Source of the DNA: Craspedostauros australis
Lineage: Eukaryota > Bacillariophyta > Bacillariophyceae > Mastogloiales > Achnanthaceae
Direction: 5' to 3'
DNA length: 64,000 bases
Assembly (NCBI GenBank): GCA_026770025.1
Contig: JAMXDE010000007.1
Span: 2,666,001-2,730,000, forward strand
The notes under the pieces were generated by a model. The model was not told where the DNA came from. It made no database searches and saw only the letters and a list, made by a program, of their open reading frames with translations. Position numbers and translations under genes: made by a program. Shown piece after piece: positions 31,001-41,577 of the stretch (positions are counted from its first letter, which is position 1; every line of letters begins with the position of its first letter).

Positions 31001-33118
31001 AGCGCATTACCACAAACTGCGAAGAGCACGAAGAGCCGCAAAGAGAAGTACCATGAATTGCTCTTGCTGGACTTGGACAGTGATACCGATGCTGATGCTG
31101 ATGGTGATGGTGAAGACACCAAAGATCGCAGAGTCACCCACAAGCAAAAGGCGTGCTCGCGAGACGAAGGGAAGCCACAGAAGTCCGGCGTGCCATCAAT
31201 TCCATTGCCAGAATTACCATCCACCATCAATGCAACTGCATCTGCAACCACATCTGCACCCGCACCAACAAGCAAACCAGAACCTCCTTTCGTCCCTCGT
31301 CAAGTGTTTCCACGAAACACCATCCAAGAAATGCGCCCGTTATTCCCATCAGGACCCGCGGATACTGAAACTGCCCAGCGCTTGTTGGCGATGGCAGAAG
31401 GCAGAGACTATGACGCAGAGCAGCAAGCAAAGCAACCGGCAGAAGCGAAAGCGAGAGCGAAAGCAGCATCCGCCGCTGAAGACAAGGACACGACCGACAG
31501 CATCGAGGACAGTGCAGATTCTCTCGTTCCCGGCGTCGGTGGAATTCACAACACGGTAGCTGCAGCTGTGGCTGCGGCTGCCGCCACATCAAACAAGGTG
31601 CGCTCTGTCTCCACTCCACCAACCAACACCAAACCGCACAAGATTCCGCAAACCCCAAGATCCACATCACCACGCAGCGGCAGGCGCAAGGCAAGACGCT
31701 TGAGTTACACCCCGCTGCAATTCGTCCCCGTTTCACGCAAGCGAAGTCCAACATCCAGCCCCATCACACCAAAGAGCAGGAATCCGAGATCGCCATCAAC
31801 CAGCAGGCGCAGCCATCAATCGCCATTGTCTCTGTCTCCAGGACAAGCCGCACATGCACATGACGGACTGCTAACTTGCAAGCAGCGTCTCTTCCCACCT
31901 TCCAGACCCGCCGTATCCAAACAAATCAAGGCAGTCTCGCTCAAACCGAAGACGATGGTAGGCAGACGGCTTGATGAAGACTTGATGGCTTCGTGTATGG
32001 GCGAAGAGGAGGTGCAACAGGCAGCGAAGGGCGAGAAGGTTGTCGGTGTCAACAACAGCAGCAATAGCAACACGAAGATCACAGACAAGCACAAGGACAC
32101 CAAGGGAGCTGGCGCAACTGGTATTGAGGATCCGCCACGATTGCAAATGACCAACAGCGGAACCAATTCTCGTATCAACACGGACATGCCCAGTTCCGAT
32201 GAAGAGGATGAAGACGACTTGCTTGACACGAAGGGATTGGCAACACCAGCATCCCACCGTCGCAAGACGGATGAAGGTCCAAGCACAGTCGCTGGCAACA
32301 AGAGCAACAATGACAGCAAAGCCAACCCCGAACAGCTGCAGAAGAATCGGGTCGCATCAGTTACTTGTGCGTCCAAAACGACAGCGTCGACCAAACCAAC
32401 GCCCGTCACAAGCCAAGACACGATATCCGTCAGCAGCGATTCATCCGACAGTGATGACAGTGGCGATGATGACGACTCCGATGATTCTGCGAAAGAGAGA
32501 GGCGTTGAAGCAGGTGAGATTGAAGTGATCGAGATTCAGGATTCGCCAGACAAGTTGCCGCACACCGCCATCGAGTCTCAAGAGATGCAGAAGAATCTGA
32601 AGCAATCAGCAACCGCTGCAGCAGCAGCAACGACGGCAAGCGTACAGTCTCCCACGAAATCCAAGATGTTCCAGCGCACGAGAAGCACAAAGAGAAGGAG
32701 GACCAAACGAAAGGTCCACGGGAGTGACTGGCTCGCCACCAACATCCCAACCTCTGGTCATGAATCTCGCCTGAACACCAATGCCAAGAGCAGCAGCAGC
32801 AGCAACAACAACAACAACAGTGGAACACCCAGTCAATCCAGCATCTTCCCCCGCTTCCAGGTCCGCAAACGGCCGCTTGCAAGCATCACGAAGCGCTCAC
32901 GCTCCAAGCGCCATGGTGACGGTGAGGCTGGTGATGGCGATGATGGGAAGATGGCTGCCGAACAAGAGAATCGCGATGGCAACATCATGCACGGCATGTC
33001 GAAGACGGCACATCCCTCCAAACGTCAGAGGACTGCAAGAGGCAAGCCAATCCGACCCGTCATGCTTCCTGATGAACAAACGAACAAACAACCAAACGGC
33101 CAGACGACGCAGGCATGA
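28004..33118 (+). CDS. Giant SR-rich, low-complexity nuclear-type protein
   Basis: Single uninterrupted exon of 1,704 residues from ATG 28004. Seen: an N-terminal Arg/Ser-dipeptide region (SRSSRK, SSRSRSRS) with many basic clusters suitable as nuclear localisation signals; a poly-Lys run encoded by (AAG)n at about 29153-29190; Ser/Asp/Glu-rich acidic blocks; His/Lys-rich blocks; and a rare ordered stretch at about 624-830 (GDIVEYTHPLFVLGSAQGHRIAMVMSV, then RIYEYDAKLRDWLHHLGG and GWYSLRSGSLL). An acidic Gly/Asp run encoded by (GAT/GGT)n follows near 30730-30835, then Ser/Pro-rich (SPRSGRRKARR) and final basic segments. Known: RS-rich proteins act in splicing speckles or chromatin. Inferred: nuclear condensate or RNA-processing factor; PGDIVEY...HRIAMVM could be a small beta-barrel reader. 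No named family recognised. Confidence 0.72.
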   Translation: MSRSSRKTDSRHRSSSTSIRKDSAQHRASRSDDIEVKTRSKAMSKTSSRSRSRSNNKLKRLLSSPSEKKKAPRSARKSVKQTFLFNSRSPAGGKRRSKSRSGMRDSSSRSKLCSRPSILANASGGDGKRTHHAADVARISGRHKRDDDMKNVSHKIDHGKRKSEKRRKLDRIINISINSDGDSNSDGDGDSDTSVSCAEGETRQTVRRYRQSKVTLKKSPIRTSIRTSKKSANADERNKMKQIQRSSYASNKQHQKQQQHPQPKKKKKTKQKTIVLRVSLCSSSDESSAESSADVCVPPSSPSSDSSAQLSEQLSARNPERSDSESKTGMPSDHGSSSSDSEDYPFSLSQLHSNSFDGSDNDNEEEESPAPSPTSTKLHTHCSEKKKKKKKKKKKRFSLSRRHGHDHGKFAKSSSLSSSESEDTVMERRLARQQRRQLQAQVQQQQQRKEHKADTKEHAHGCDIADEDLEIPYRMKWSDMDDDEGEDEDDIDGGRDRGHGHRRGKKYARHKRKGAHTSKHQHKRKSEHNDGETKQKKTQSIKKAASTASTTSNLSTPNNRHSKHSNREKEDRQAPTTRNRSTNRSHNRSHNDNRCPNESDSQASSANNASNTTSSSTDTSSEDETGWSPSQIVQVGPTGSNRLRHKQYGREPLRPGDIVEYTHPLFVLGSAQGHRIAMVMSVKDHDDSKPTGTRKSNVGRRQNDVPRSPSQLPPKKQILNDQRSSAGAPSGTDTDSMQESPSLCRYPLALNNGDTIPRDTSIRRIYEYDAKLRDWLHHLGGMYKPLGWYSLRSGSLLLDSTAHTSAGIDQKVKQLRAIKDKVMGEAWSKLNAGEFDHPCGHESVAVTAGGDGGVNEKKCDHGADGDAGHASKSDVADANKAAICDTIEQRDETANGHENPNGKGKETKNDGGDDGDDGGDDGDDDDVIMIDGSNDGGDGDQRSIPQAAEATTTTKADEHSEHSHPLRDSSSSENESLPLPMSPNRKKEKQASASGANTSSALPQTAKSTKSRKEKYHELLLLDLDSDTDADADGDGEDTKDRRVTHKQKACSRDEGKPQKSGVPSIPLPELPSTINATASATTSAPAPTSKPEPPFVPRQVFPRNTIQEMRPLFPSGPADTETAQRLLAMAEGRDYDAEQQAKQPAEAKARAKAASAAEDKDTTDSIEDSADSLVPGVGGIHNTVAAAVAAAAATSNKVRSVSTPPTNTKPHKIPQTPRSTSPRSGRRKARRLSYTPLQFVPVSRKRSPTSSPITPKSRNPRSPSTSRRSHQSPLSLSPGQAAHAHDGLLTCKQRLFPPSRPAVSKQIKAVSLKPKTMVGRRLDEDLMASCMGEEEVQQAAKGEKVVGVNNSSNSNTKITDKHKDTKGAGATGIEDPPRLQMTNSGTNSRINTDMPSSDEEDEDDLLDTKGLATPASHRRKTDEGPSTVAGNKSNNDSKANPEQLQKNRVASVTCASKTTASTKPTPVTSQDTISVSSDSSDSDDSGDDDDSDDSAKERGVEAGEIEVIEIQDSPDKLPHTAIESQEMQKNLKQSATAAAAATTASVQSPTKSKMFQRTRSTKRRRTKRKVHGSDWLATNIPTSGHESRLNTNAKSSSSSNNNNNSGTPSQSSIFPRFQVRKRPLASITKRSRSKRHGDGEAGDGDDGKMAAEQENRDGNIMHGMSKTAHPSKRQRTARGKPIRPVMLPDEQTNKQPNGQTTQA

Positions 33119-33790
33119 CATGCGAGGAGGCACATGATACATGCATAGCATGATGTGTAATATGATATTATATAATATAATGGAGATACAAGCATTATAT
33201 AAGAGATGAGTGCAACCTGCAATACGACCGCGAAGTTTCGTGCAGAACATGAGCAGGAAGAACGAACGATAGTGGCTGTAGTGGACGAGCTTCGAGCATG
33301 CCGTGTAGCACTTCGATCTGGATGATTGTCTTGGTGTCTCAGGCCTGCCACTCGGCGCTCTTGCGTGCTCTCCGATGGGAACTTCTGCACGCGCACATAC
33401 CCATTTCCTTCGTCTTGCGTCGTCATCCCGCGAGATTGTTTATTCCTGTTGTGGTTGCGTTGCTGCTATTCCACGATTCTTCCGAAGCAACGAACAACCG
33501 GAGAATCGCCCGCCGCCGTTGTTGGTGGCATCTTTCGGAACAATCGCCACACAAACCAATTCCGCAAATGGCGAACGGCCATCTTGCGATCGACATCGAC
33601 CACACTCATCGCAGCCAGTGTCGGACCAACAAAACGGCATCGCCGCTTTGGCTCCATCCGCAATCGTGGACAAAAATCCTCAATCCGCACGTTCTTCCAC
33701 AAACTTGCGCACGCCATTTTATTGTATTGTAATACGACTATAATACCAAACAACAACAGCGCCGTCATTGGTACTGTTTCTACACTCACA
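33119..33790. other. Intergenic upstream of paralogue A
   Basis: About 670 bp. An AT-rich stretch (TATTATATAATATAATG) at about 33165-33182 may carry the 3' end signals of the SR-rich gene. The frame of paralogue A stays open to about 33326 but without an ATG before 33791. Nothing else recognised. Confidence 0.5.
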
Positions 33791-35723
33791 ATGAATGTCA
33801 ACAATGCATCGGCGGACGGCGGTAATTGCTCCGCCCATTGCCAACCTTGCCAACCATGCCTCCCATTTCTGAGCACGAACGCAAACACAGCCGCATACTC
33901 GCGACATGGCAACCCGGATGCTTTTGGGATGGATGGTTCAGGATTTGCGTTCCTCCCGCGCAATGGCGGCATGGACAGCCTCGGCGGGAGTTCCACGGCC
34001 AGCAGCAGCAACGAGAGCGCCGGCATCGATGGGCAGCTCCACGGTTCCGCAGGAGGTGATGACAAACTGACACAGGGTGAATTCCTTCTGGCCAAGGATC
34101 TTGAGAAGCTGTCTTTGAAAGAACGCGAGAGGGTTTACGATGACATCCATGGTGTGGCGAAGGAACCGACGATGCCGCACGACCCTGCCTTCGTCGCAAC
34201 TGCGTTGGAAGAGTTGGAAGACAAGCTGACGAGGATACGCGAAAAGAACGCATACAACTTGGCGCTCTTTCTCTACCCGCGGCACGTCAAGGACCCCAAC
34301 CTACGGTTGATGTACCTGCACGCTTTCGACTTCAACATTGACACTTCGGCCAGAAAGCTCGTCAACATGTTTCAAAAGAAGCTGGAGATCTTCGGGCGCA
34401 CCAAGCTCGGCCAAGTGATCACCCTCGAAGATCTATCGCCAGGGGGTCAAGAGTTGTTCAAGTCGGGCACTTTCCAGTTCTATTCCAAGGATGTGCGAGA
34501 CAGATCAGGACGTCCCATCCTCTTTTTGTGTGGGAGCGCAATGGATCCGATGTACAGGCTAAAAGACGTGGTGAGTGGTGCAGTGGTGCGATGGTCCGAT
34601 ATCAGATAGCAGGGAAGAGAGGGTGCGGAACTGCCTTGCATCATGCATACTCGCACAATACCCAGCAACTGCTCCGACACGCTACTCTACGCCAAGCCTG
34701 TTGGCCGAATCCGTATCGCATGCATCTCGGCAGTACCTACGGATATGGTATTGGCAGGATTGCGTCCGCACAATCAAATGCTCACTCATTCGTCCGGTCC
34801 CTCCGATACATCCCCAATGTGCTGTCTGCCATATGTCTGCCACACCGTATGTACTTGTACGCTCACTCGTATATGGACACACACAAACCAATGATCCATC
34901 GCGCTACACCACCAAACAATGACACTGAATGGCCACGATCAAATCACATTCGCACTCTCATCGGATGCGCGCAATGGTATGCCACGGGTACGTTGCACAG
35001 GAAGAGGTCTTCTTTTATATCCTGATGAAGGGCGCGCACGAAATGACAATGAAGGAGATTGCTGTTGGGTTCGTTGGCATAACCCATCACGTCGACGTGA
35101 AGAAGTCCCCTCGGGACTTAGTGGGAACGCTGACAAGAACCATCGCCATCGCCAAGACGGTGCCGCTGCGCGTCGCAGCGTGTCACATGTGCAGCGATAA
35201 TACGGCATTGATCGGCGCCGCGTCCCTATTCCAGGTGTCCATCAACGCCAGCGCCAGGGTCCGGGTGCGGACGTGCGTCGGATCCTTCACCGAAGTGATG
35301 TACTACCTCGCGACATTCGGTATCGACGGGTCCGTCTTTCCGCTGGATTCCTTGGGAAGGATGCGCAGCGAGCGGTTGGAGGAACTGATGGCGTTGCGGC
35401 GCAAACGCGAGCGAGATGCGTCCGCGGCAATCCCTCACGATCTGATACCGACCGATCTGGATGTGCTGATAGGACGCGGGCGGCCATTCCAGAATCATGC
35501 CGGGAATATCCGGTTCTTGCAGCTGATCGATTCGTTCCGCGAGGAGCATGCTGCGTCCACCAAGGCCATGAAGTCCAAGTTAGCGCAACGGGTGAAGCTG
35601 CTGATCTTGGAAAGCGGGGCGCGGTTCCTCAAGCAAAGCAAGGATGGGTTGGGCTGGGAGGTGGTGAAGGATGAGGAAGCACGACGCAAGGTACGGCATG
35701 GATTCCGTGCCAAACATCCATGA
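33791..35723 (+). CDS. CRAL-TRIO-like/DUF6824 protein, paralogue A
   Basis: Two exons, 33791-34570 and 35001-35723, with a 430-bp intron (GTGAGT...GCACAG, phase 0), about 500 residues. Seen: a Cys/Ser/Gly-rich N-terminus (SAHCQPCQPCLPF); LSLKERERVYDDIHG (about 108-122); a SEC14-N-like helix bundle (DPNLRLMYLHAFDFNID.SARKLV); a CRAL-TRIO-like lobe starting RDRSGRPILFL and continuing across the intron (VFFYILMKGAHEMT); and from about 408 the DUF6824 core DVLIGRGRPFQNHAGNIRF ending ARFLKQ...EEARRKVRHGFR. Known: DUF6824 is widespread in diatoms and of unknown function; SEC14 folds bind lipids. Inferred: lipid-sensing or regulatory protein. Paralogues B and C share the architecture and the intron position, which supports the model. 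Confidence 0.8.
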
Positions 35724-36629
35724 GCATCCATGAGCATGCATGGGCGTGCATGGCAATATGTACTAGTGGAGTACACGGAGAGCAGATAGAACAGAGTGCC
35801 GAGTAGCTCGTATAATAGAATAGAATTGAGTGTAGAACAAAGTAGAGTGATGGAAGCGTTTGACTCCGCCGATCAGTGATGTCGTAATCTGTTGATGCGA
35901 CCCAGGGATGGCCTCATGTGTCGTGACAGCATCATCCTTGCGCATGGCAACACCATCGTCGGCAATGGTGGGACATGCACCGCCTCTATCCCCCACGGTT
36001 GCGATCCTGTCTGCGTGTTTGACGTGTTGGTCGTGATTTGCACTCAACGTCACATCGGCGAAGCGCTCAAATGTGAATGTCACAAGAATGAGGCTTGCTG
36101 CAACCTCGCATACGGTACTCAATCACTCATTTTGGCCATTATGATTGGAGGAGGGAGATTCGTTTTCTGATCGTCGTGTCAATGGTGTCTTTTGATTGGT
36201 TGCAGAACGCAGAGAAATGTCCGATGAGTCATCAAGATGTCGAATCGTGTTGTGGCAACAAGAACTTGCTCTCGACGAAGGAGAACATCACAAGCGGTAT
36301 CATCGACAACGAGCCACAACATGTTCTTTGCAGATACCGCTTGTGGCCAAACAAGAACAATTCCGAGAACGGATCAGAGGAGTTGAGCGTGCTCTGTGTT
36401 CCGCAATCGTTGCACACAACGAAGACCACTGCCCATCCAGCAAGGAAGTCGCACGAGCAGTTCATGGAGATGCTGCGGTGATCATAATCCCGAAGCAACG
36501 AGGAGCAACGGGAGGCAGTCTAAACGTATTGGTGGAGAGGCCGAGATCGCCCCTTGCCTTTCAAGGCAGCTCACTCCGAGAGAGCGAAAGCGGAACACAG
36601 CACAGCGCCGCATCTGGAAGTGCGCAAGT
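35724..36629. other. Intergenic between paralogues A and B
   Basis: About 900 bp. A CATGAGCATCCATG-like short repeat follows the stop of A (about 35722-35742). A plus-strand frame open from ATG 36217 to 36816 overlaps the start of B in another frame; it has no recognisable motif and is not annotated as a gene. Confidence 0.45.
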
Positions 36630-38389
36630 ATGGCACCAGCAGCAGCATCATCTGGAGGAGGACAAGATTCGACGAGGGATTCTGTCTTCGGCCCGATGGG
36701 AAGCTGTTCAGACCGCGGCTCCGTGCCTCACAATGGGACCTCGCTGTCAGGCAGAAAGCGTCGGCAGAACCACGACAATAGTGACGATTCGGCCTCATCC
36801 ATCTCATCCAACATGAGAGAAGAAGCCAGCTGCGTCCCATGCCTTTCGTTCCTTTCTACAAGACAGCGCAGAACCAACGCGTTGAATCTGGCCACTCCAG
36901 ATTCCCATGCCGCGGCCACAACATCAAAGGCCCCATCCAGGCTCACGGATGGCGATGTGCTGCAGGCAACAGATCTCATCAACCTCTCCCTCGAGGAACG
37001 CACGAAAGCCGAGGAGGATGTGCATGGCGTCTCCCACCGACCCATCTCCAAGGATCCAAACTTCCACCAGGAGTCCCTGCAGGCCTTGGATACCAAGCTG
37101 CGCAAGATACGGGAAAAGAAGGCCTACGACCTCGCCGCCTTCCTCTATCCATCCTACACCAAGGATCCGGAATTCCGCCTCATCTTTCTGCGCATCGCGG
37201 ACTTTAATGTGGATCTCGCGGCGCGACGGCTGGTGCTCTTCTTCAAGAAGAAATTGGAGCTATTTGGCAAGAAGATGCTGGGTCGGCGCGTGTCGTTGCG
37301 GGATATGGGCGACGATGTCGTCGAGGCATTCGAGTTGGGCTGCTTTCAATTATTTCCCCGCAACGTACGCGATCAGTCGGGACGGCCCGTCTACTTTCAC
37401 ATGTCATCGGCGTATGGCCAAACGAACAAGCTCAGTTTGGTACGTTGGGAGATTGTGATGTTGCGGTTCTGTCGAATGTGTCTTCATTTGATATGTGCTG
37501 CTTGTATATGTATTAACAGAGTGTTTGCTACGTGCCCATATGCAGAGCTGCTTCTTGTCAATACGTAGTTCTGTTATAGTATTGATAACTTGCCCACTGA
37601 TCACACTCCCCCACCCGTTTGATCGGTCATACCATACCATTCCTTGTACTATACCACGCAATTCGACAGCTGAAGTCATTCTTCTACACCATGCTTGCTG
37701 GGATTCAAGAAATGTCTGTGGATGATCACCAGCGCGGATCCGTGATCGTCATTCACTTTCTCGGCGTCGAGGATACGCCGCAGGAGTTCCTTGACTTCAT
37801 CATGAGGGGGATGGACGTCGTGCGGTCGCTGCCCCTCAAGGCTGCCAGCCTTCACATCTGCAGCGACAACCCGGCCTTCCAGAACGCGGTTTCCCTCGTG
37901 CAGCTCTCCGTCACGCAAAGGGCGCGCGTGCGACTGCGCCTTCATTTCGGTTCCTACCTGGAGATCGTGTACGCCCTGCAGAGCTTTGGCATCAGTGCCT
38001 CCATCTTTCCGATGGAAATCGAATCGCACGTAGATCAAGAGAGGTTCCAGCTCTACTTGCAGCAGCGCAAACAGAGAGAAGAAGCGGAATGGACGAACAC
38101 CGAGCTGTCGCCACAAGACAATGATGTGCTGCTGGGACGTGGCAAGCCGTACCAATCGCACAGCGGCAATGTCCAATTCGGAAATCTGATTGATCGGTAT
38201 CGGCAGGAATACATGGCGACGGTCGACAAAGATGCGCGGCTTTCCCTCGTGCTCAACATCCTGCGCATTGTGAGGGAAGACATGGGGGGACGATTTTTGA
38301 AATTGAATGCGAGCGGGAAGTTTTGGCAAGTCGCAACGGAGGAGGAAGCACGCAGGAAAGCGCGTCATGTTCTGCGTCCCAAAGTGTGA
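36630..38389 (+). CDS. CRAL-TRIO-like/DUF6824 protein, paralogue B
   Basis: Two exons, 36630-37439 and 37670-38389, with a 230-bp intron (GTACGT...CGACAG), about 509 residues. The ATG at 36630 (MAPAAAS) is chosen because the earlier open frame begins without an ATG. Seen: a Ser/Gly-rich, basic N-terminus; CVPCLSF matching the Cys motif of A; LSLEERTKAEEDVHG; DPEFRLIFLRIADFNVDLAARRLV; RDQSGRPVYFHM; after the intron SFFYTMLAGIQEMSVDDHQRG; and from about 417 DNDVLLGRGKPYQSHSGNVQF ending GGRFLKL...EEARRKARHVLR. Same architecture, intron site and strand as A about 2.8 kb away, so a tandem duplicate that has diverged clearly in sequence. Function unknown; lipid binding is inferred from the SEC14-like part only. 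Confidence 0.82.
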
Positions 38390-39354
38390 TGGCCGCTCCT
38401 CCCTCCCTTCCTCCGTTTGCAATTCTCCGCCTTTCAATCGGATGCTCCACTTTATCCAGAATGGGATACATGCTTTGTGAGAATCGAGATTCAATGTGGC
38501 TGTTGAGCCTTATTTACGTGGAACAGAATGAGACTGAGATTGTGGCACGATCATCTGACGTAGTTTTTATGAATGCAGACGAGAAGAGATGCAACAATGC
38601 GATGGGCCATCGGCGCAGCATCCTACCGGCCATCAATAGAATCGATTTCCTGCCCATGGAAGGGCAGCTCACTTTGCAACAAATGTGCGACACTGAGAGC
38701 AAGAGGTTCTACATATCCTTAGCATTTTACAAGTATGAATATGTGTAAGAGTATAAGTATGAGTAGGGCAATGTTAGAATACCACTAGCTCGTGCAGCAT
38801 CAGTCCAACCCAAGATCAACAGACATCTCTTCAGCACACGCCCCACTTGTTGCTGCTCTATTCTCGCTCGCGTAACCGAATTTGTGACAGGAAGGAACAT
38901 GCACGTTTGACATTGATTCCAGTCGTGTAATGTGTAGTCAACGGAGTCCATATCAATGACTTCAAGAACTTCGAAGATCACCAATCAGCATTGATGAGCG
39001 ATGACATCACCCTAAAAACACGGTTCGCAATCGATGGGAAAATGAAAACGGAATCGAAAAGAGACACGATTTTGTTCCACCCATCTGTTCGGAACAGAAC
39101 AACAAATGGCGGTGCCATCCCAAATGCTGCCAAAAGAAGAGGAAGAGTGTTCCGTGTCGAGTGCGCCAAACGACGCATCTGAGTTGGTGTCGTCATCTCT
39201 CTCTCTCTCTTTCTCGTTCTCGTTCTGTTTGCCTATCCCAACTTCGGAGCGAAGGAAGCACCAGTACGATCAACGAGTTGGAGAGAGTCGTGTTTGGTCG
39301 CGGTCATCATGGGAATGATTTTCCTCTTCTCATTTGTTTGAGGATCTGCAAAAC
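38390..39354. other. Intergenic upstream of the PFK gene
   Basis: About 965 bp. Contains a (TC)n tract at about 39195-39211 followed by TTCTCG repeats, which would lie in the promoter or 5' UTR of the phosphofructokinase gene. TATGAGTA/TATAAGTA-like short repeats lie near 38735-38765. No gene seen. Confidence 0.5.
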
Positions 39355-41358
39355 ATGACGGCATCGCAATTGATCCCGTGGACCTTGAGCCTGGTGCTCT
39401 TCATCTCCCTCCTCTCAGCCCATGGCTTCACTCCTTCGGCGATCCGGGGTGGGCCGGGACGTGGATTTGGCGACTTGAACGGATCCCAGCGCAGCAGCAG
39501 ACCGTTCCCCAAGCCCCTCTCCGATGCATCGTCGTCAGCATCAGCGTGGGCATCAGTGTCAGTATCAGTGTCGTCCACGACAAGTTCCACAAGACTGCGC
39601 AGCGGAGGTCCGCCCGAAGACAAGCCGCCGGCCGATGAGTGCCCTCTGGACGAGTCGGCCGTCATGGAATGCCTCGTGGATTCCGGATACGAGGAGACCA
39701 CAAGTCATCAGGAATCGTTTGCTCTCGTCAGCAAGGTGGTCGTCGCTCGTGTGGAATCCTTGAGGGATCGCTTCCCTTCCTTCGAAGAAACGAACGACCT
39801 TGGCTCCAACATGATCAAGTTCAACAAGCGCAACCGCCACGGATCGGACCTCGTCACGTCGCAGATGATGGCGCAGGCCATGATGACGATGCAGCGTAAT
39901 GTCAACGGCACTGACGCCTTCAACGGCAGTAGCAATGGCATCCCAAATGGGAAGGGGTACACAAACGGCAAGTCCGCAACCAATGGCAATAACGGCAGTG
40001 CTGATGATGGGGATGTCACCAACGGCGTCAACTCGCACGTCGCCAACCTGGAGTACAACGAGCTGGTCGATGATGATGAGATCGTGCTCGTCGACGCCCT
40101 GCGCAAGCCCGGCATGGCATCCGTGTCCCGTGCATTCTGCGCTGCGGGTCCTCGGAAGTACCTCCACTTTGATCCATCCAAGGTCAATGCGGCGATCGTC
40201 ACGTGCGGCGGACTGTGCCCTGGTCTCAACAACGTCATCCGAGAGATCGTCCATTCCCTCTACTACCTCTACGGTGCCGATAAGGTCTGGGGCGTGCAGG
40301 GTGGATACAACGGCTTCCACGACTCCAGCTCGTTCCCGCCCATCCACCTCACCAACGAACTCGTCCAGGACATCCATCGCAAGGGCGGCACCATCCTGCG
40401 TTCATCGCGGGGCGGATTCGACATCGACAAGATCCTCGGATTTTGCAGCAAGTACAACATCTCCCAGCTCTACATCATCGGTGGCGACGGCACGCACCGC
40501 GGTGCCTACGCCGTCCACCAGGCCTGCATCGAGCGCAACCTCAACATCGCCGTCGCCGGCGTCCCCAAGACCATCGATAATGACATCGCCCTCATCGACC
40601 GCACGTTCGGATTCCAGAGCGCCGTGGAATCGGCCTTGGCCAGCATCGAGACGGCGCGAACGGAAGCAACGTGCTTCATCCCCAACGGCGTTGGCATCGT
40701 CAAGCTCATGGGACGGTCGGCCGGTTTCCTGGCCGCGTTTGCAGCGCTGGGATCGGGCGATGTGGATCTCGTGCTCGTGCCTGAGGTTCCGATCGTGCTC
40801 GAGGGTCCCGACGGTATCCTGCCCTTCTTGCGACAGCGATTGAAGGAGCAGGGATACGTCGTGGTGGTCGTCGCGGAAGGCGCCGGAGAAGACCTTGTTG
40901 GCGTTTCGGATGAACGTGACAAGGGTGGCAACCGCAAACTCAGAGACATCGGGCCGGTCATGAAGGAAAAGATCACCGAGTTTTTCGCGAAGCATGATGA
41001 AGAAGTATCGCTCAAGTACGTCGACCCATCGTACATGGTGCGCTCCGTGCCTGCCAACGGCGCCGATTCCCTATACTGCATGCAGCTGGCCCAGAACGCC
41101 GTTCATGGGGCCATGGCAGGCAAGACGGGCTTCTCCGTCGGTCTTGTCAACAGAAACATGGTCTACGTGCCCATCCCACAGCTCGTTGCCGCGTCGCCAA
41201 GGTCTATGGATCCGTACGGCAAGACTTGGGAGCAAATCTTGACCATGACAGGCCAGCCAAACACGGCTCCTCCGAAGGAGCACAGCAGCCCCGATTACAT
41301 GGCCTTTGATGGCGTGGAGGGCGTCCGCAGCGGCCTGACAGAACCGATCGCTCATTAG
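39355..41358 (+). CDS. PFK: Plastid-targeted ATP-dependent 6-phosphofructokinase (plant/group III type)
   Basis: Single exon of 667 residues from ATG 39355; the frame is open slightly upstream but only through a TTG. Seen: a signal peptide (residues 1-24, core LIPWTLSLVLFISLLSAHG), then FTPSAIRG with Phe at +1, and a Ser/Arg-rich transit-like stretch. A long Asn/Gly linker (about 180-225) precedes the catalytic core: VTCGGLCPGLNNVIRE, GGYNGFH, IIGGDGTHRGA (GGDGT at 376-380), PKTIDNDI (from about 404), FGFQSAVE, MGRSAGF and VPEVP. Known: Gly in GGDGT marks ATP use (PPi enzymes have GGDDS), while PKTIDND is shared by plant ATP-PFKs and PPi enzymes. Reaction: fructose 6-phosphate plus ATP to fructose 1,6-bisphosphate. 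Inferred: stromal glycolysis in a secondary plastid. It sits between the DUF6824 paralogues without obvious functional link. Confidence 0.88.
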   Translation: MTASQLIPWTLSLVLFISLLSAHGFTPSAIRGGPGRGFGDLNGSQRSSRPFPKPLSDASSSASAWASVSVSVSSTTSSTRLRSGGPPEDKPPADECPLDESAVMECLVDSGYEETTSHQESFALVSKVVVARVESLRDRFPSFEETNDLGSNMIKFNKRNRHGSDLVTSQMMAQAMMTMQRNVNGTDAFNGSSNGIPNGKGYTNGKSATNGNNGSADDGDVTNGVNSHVANLEYNELVDDDEIVLVDALRKPGMASVSRAFCAAGPRKYLHFDPSKVNAAIVTCGGLCPGLNNVIREIVHSLYYLYGADKVWGVQGGYNGFHDSSSFPPIHLTNELVQDIHRKGGTILRSSRGGFDIDKILGFCSKYNISQLYIIGGDGTHRGAYAVHQACIERNLNIAVAGVPKTIDNDIALIDRTFGFQSAVESALASIETARTEATCFIPNGVGIVKLMGRSAGFLAAFAALGSGDVDLVLVPEVPIVLEGPDGILPFLRQRLKEQGYVVVVVAEGAGEDLVGVSDERDKGGNRKLRDIGPVMKEKITEFFAKHDEEVSLKYVDPSYMVRSVPANGADSLYCMQLAQNAVHGAMAGKTGFSVGLVNRNMVYVPIPQLVAASPRSMDPYGKTWEQILTMTGQPNTAPPKEHSSPDYMAFDGVEGVRSGLTEPIAH

Positions 41359-41577
41359 AGAGAGAGACGACGACGACGACACGGGAAAACCGGACATATG
41401 GTCTACAATCACACATACGAATGCTCGTAGTAGCGGACAGTAACCATTGGCATTACGAGTATCACTGCTACCATATTTGTACGGGTTCTACTGACCCACT
41501 TCAACTCGAAGTCCGCAGCCTGCGTACTTCTTCATTTGCATTGCACAAATCACTTCCTTCGAAACACTTGTCAAACC

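Noticed and set aside
36217-36816. Plus-strand frame from ATG 36217 overlapping the start of paralogue B
   Set aside because: About 200 codons in a different frame from B, no motif, and it ends inside B's N-terminal low-complexity region; more likely chance or an upstream ORF.
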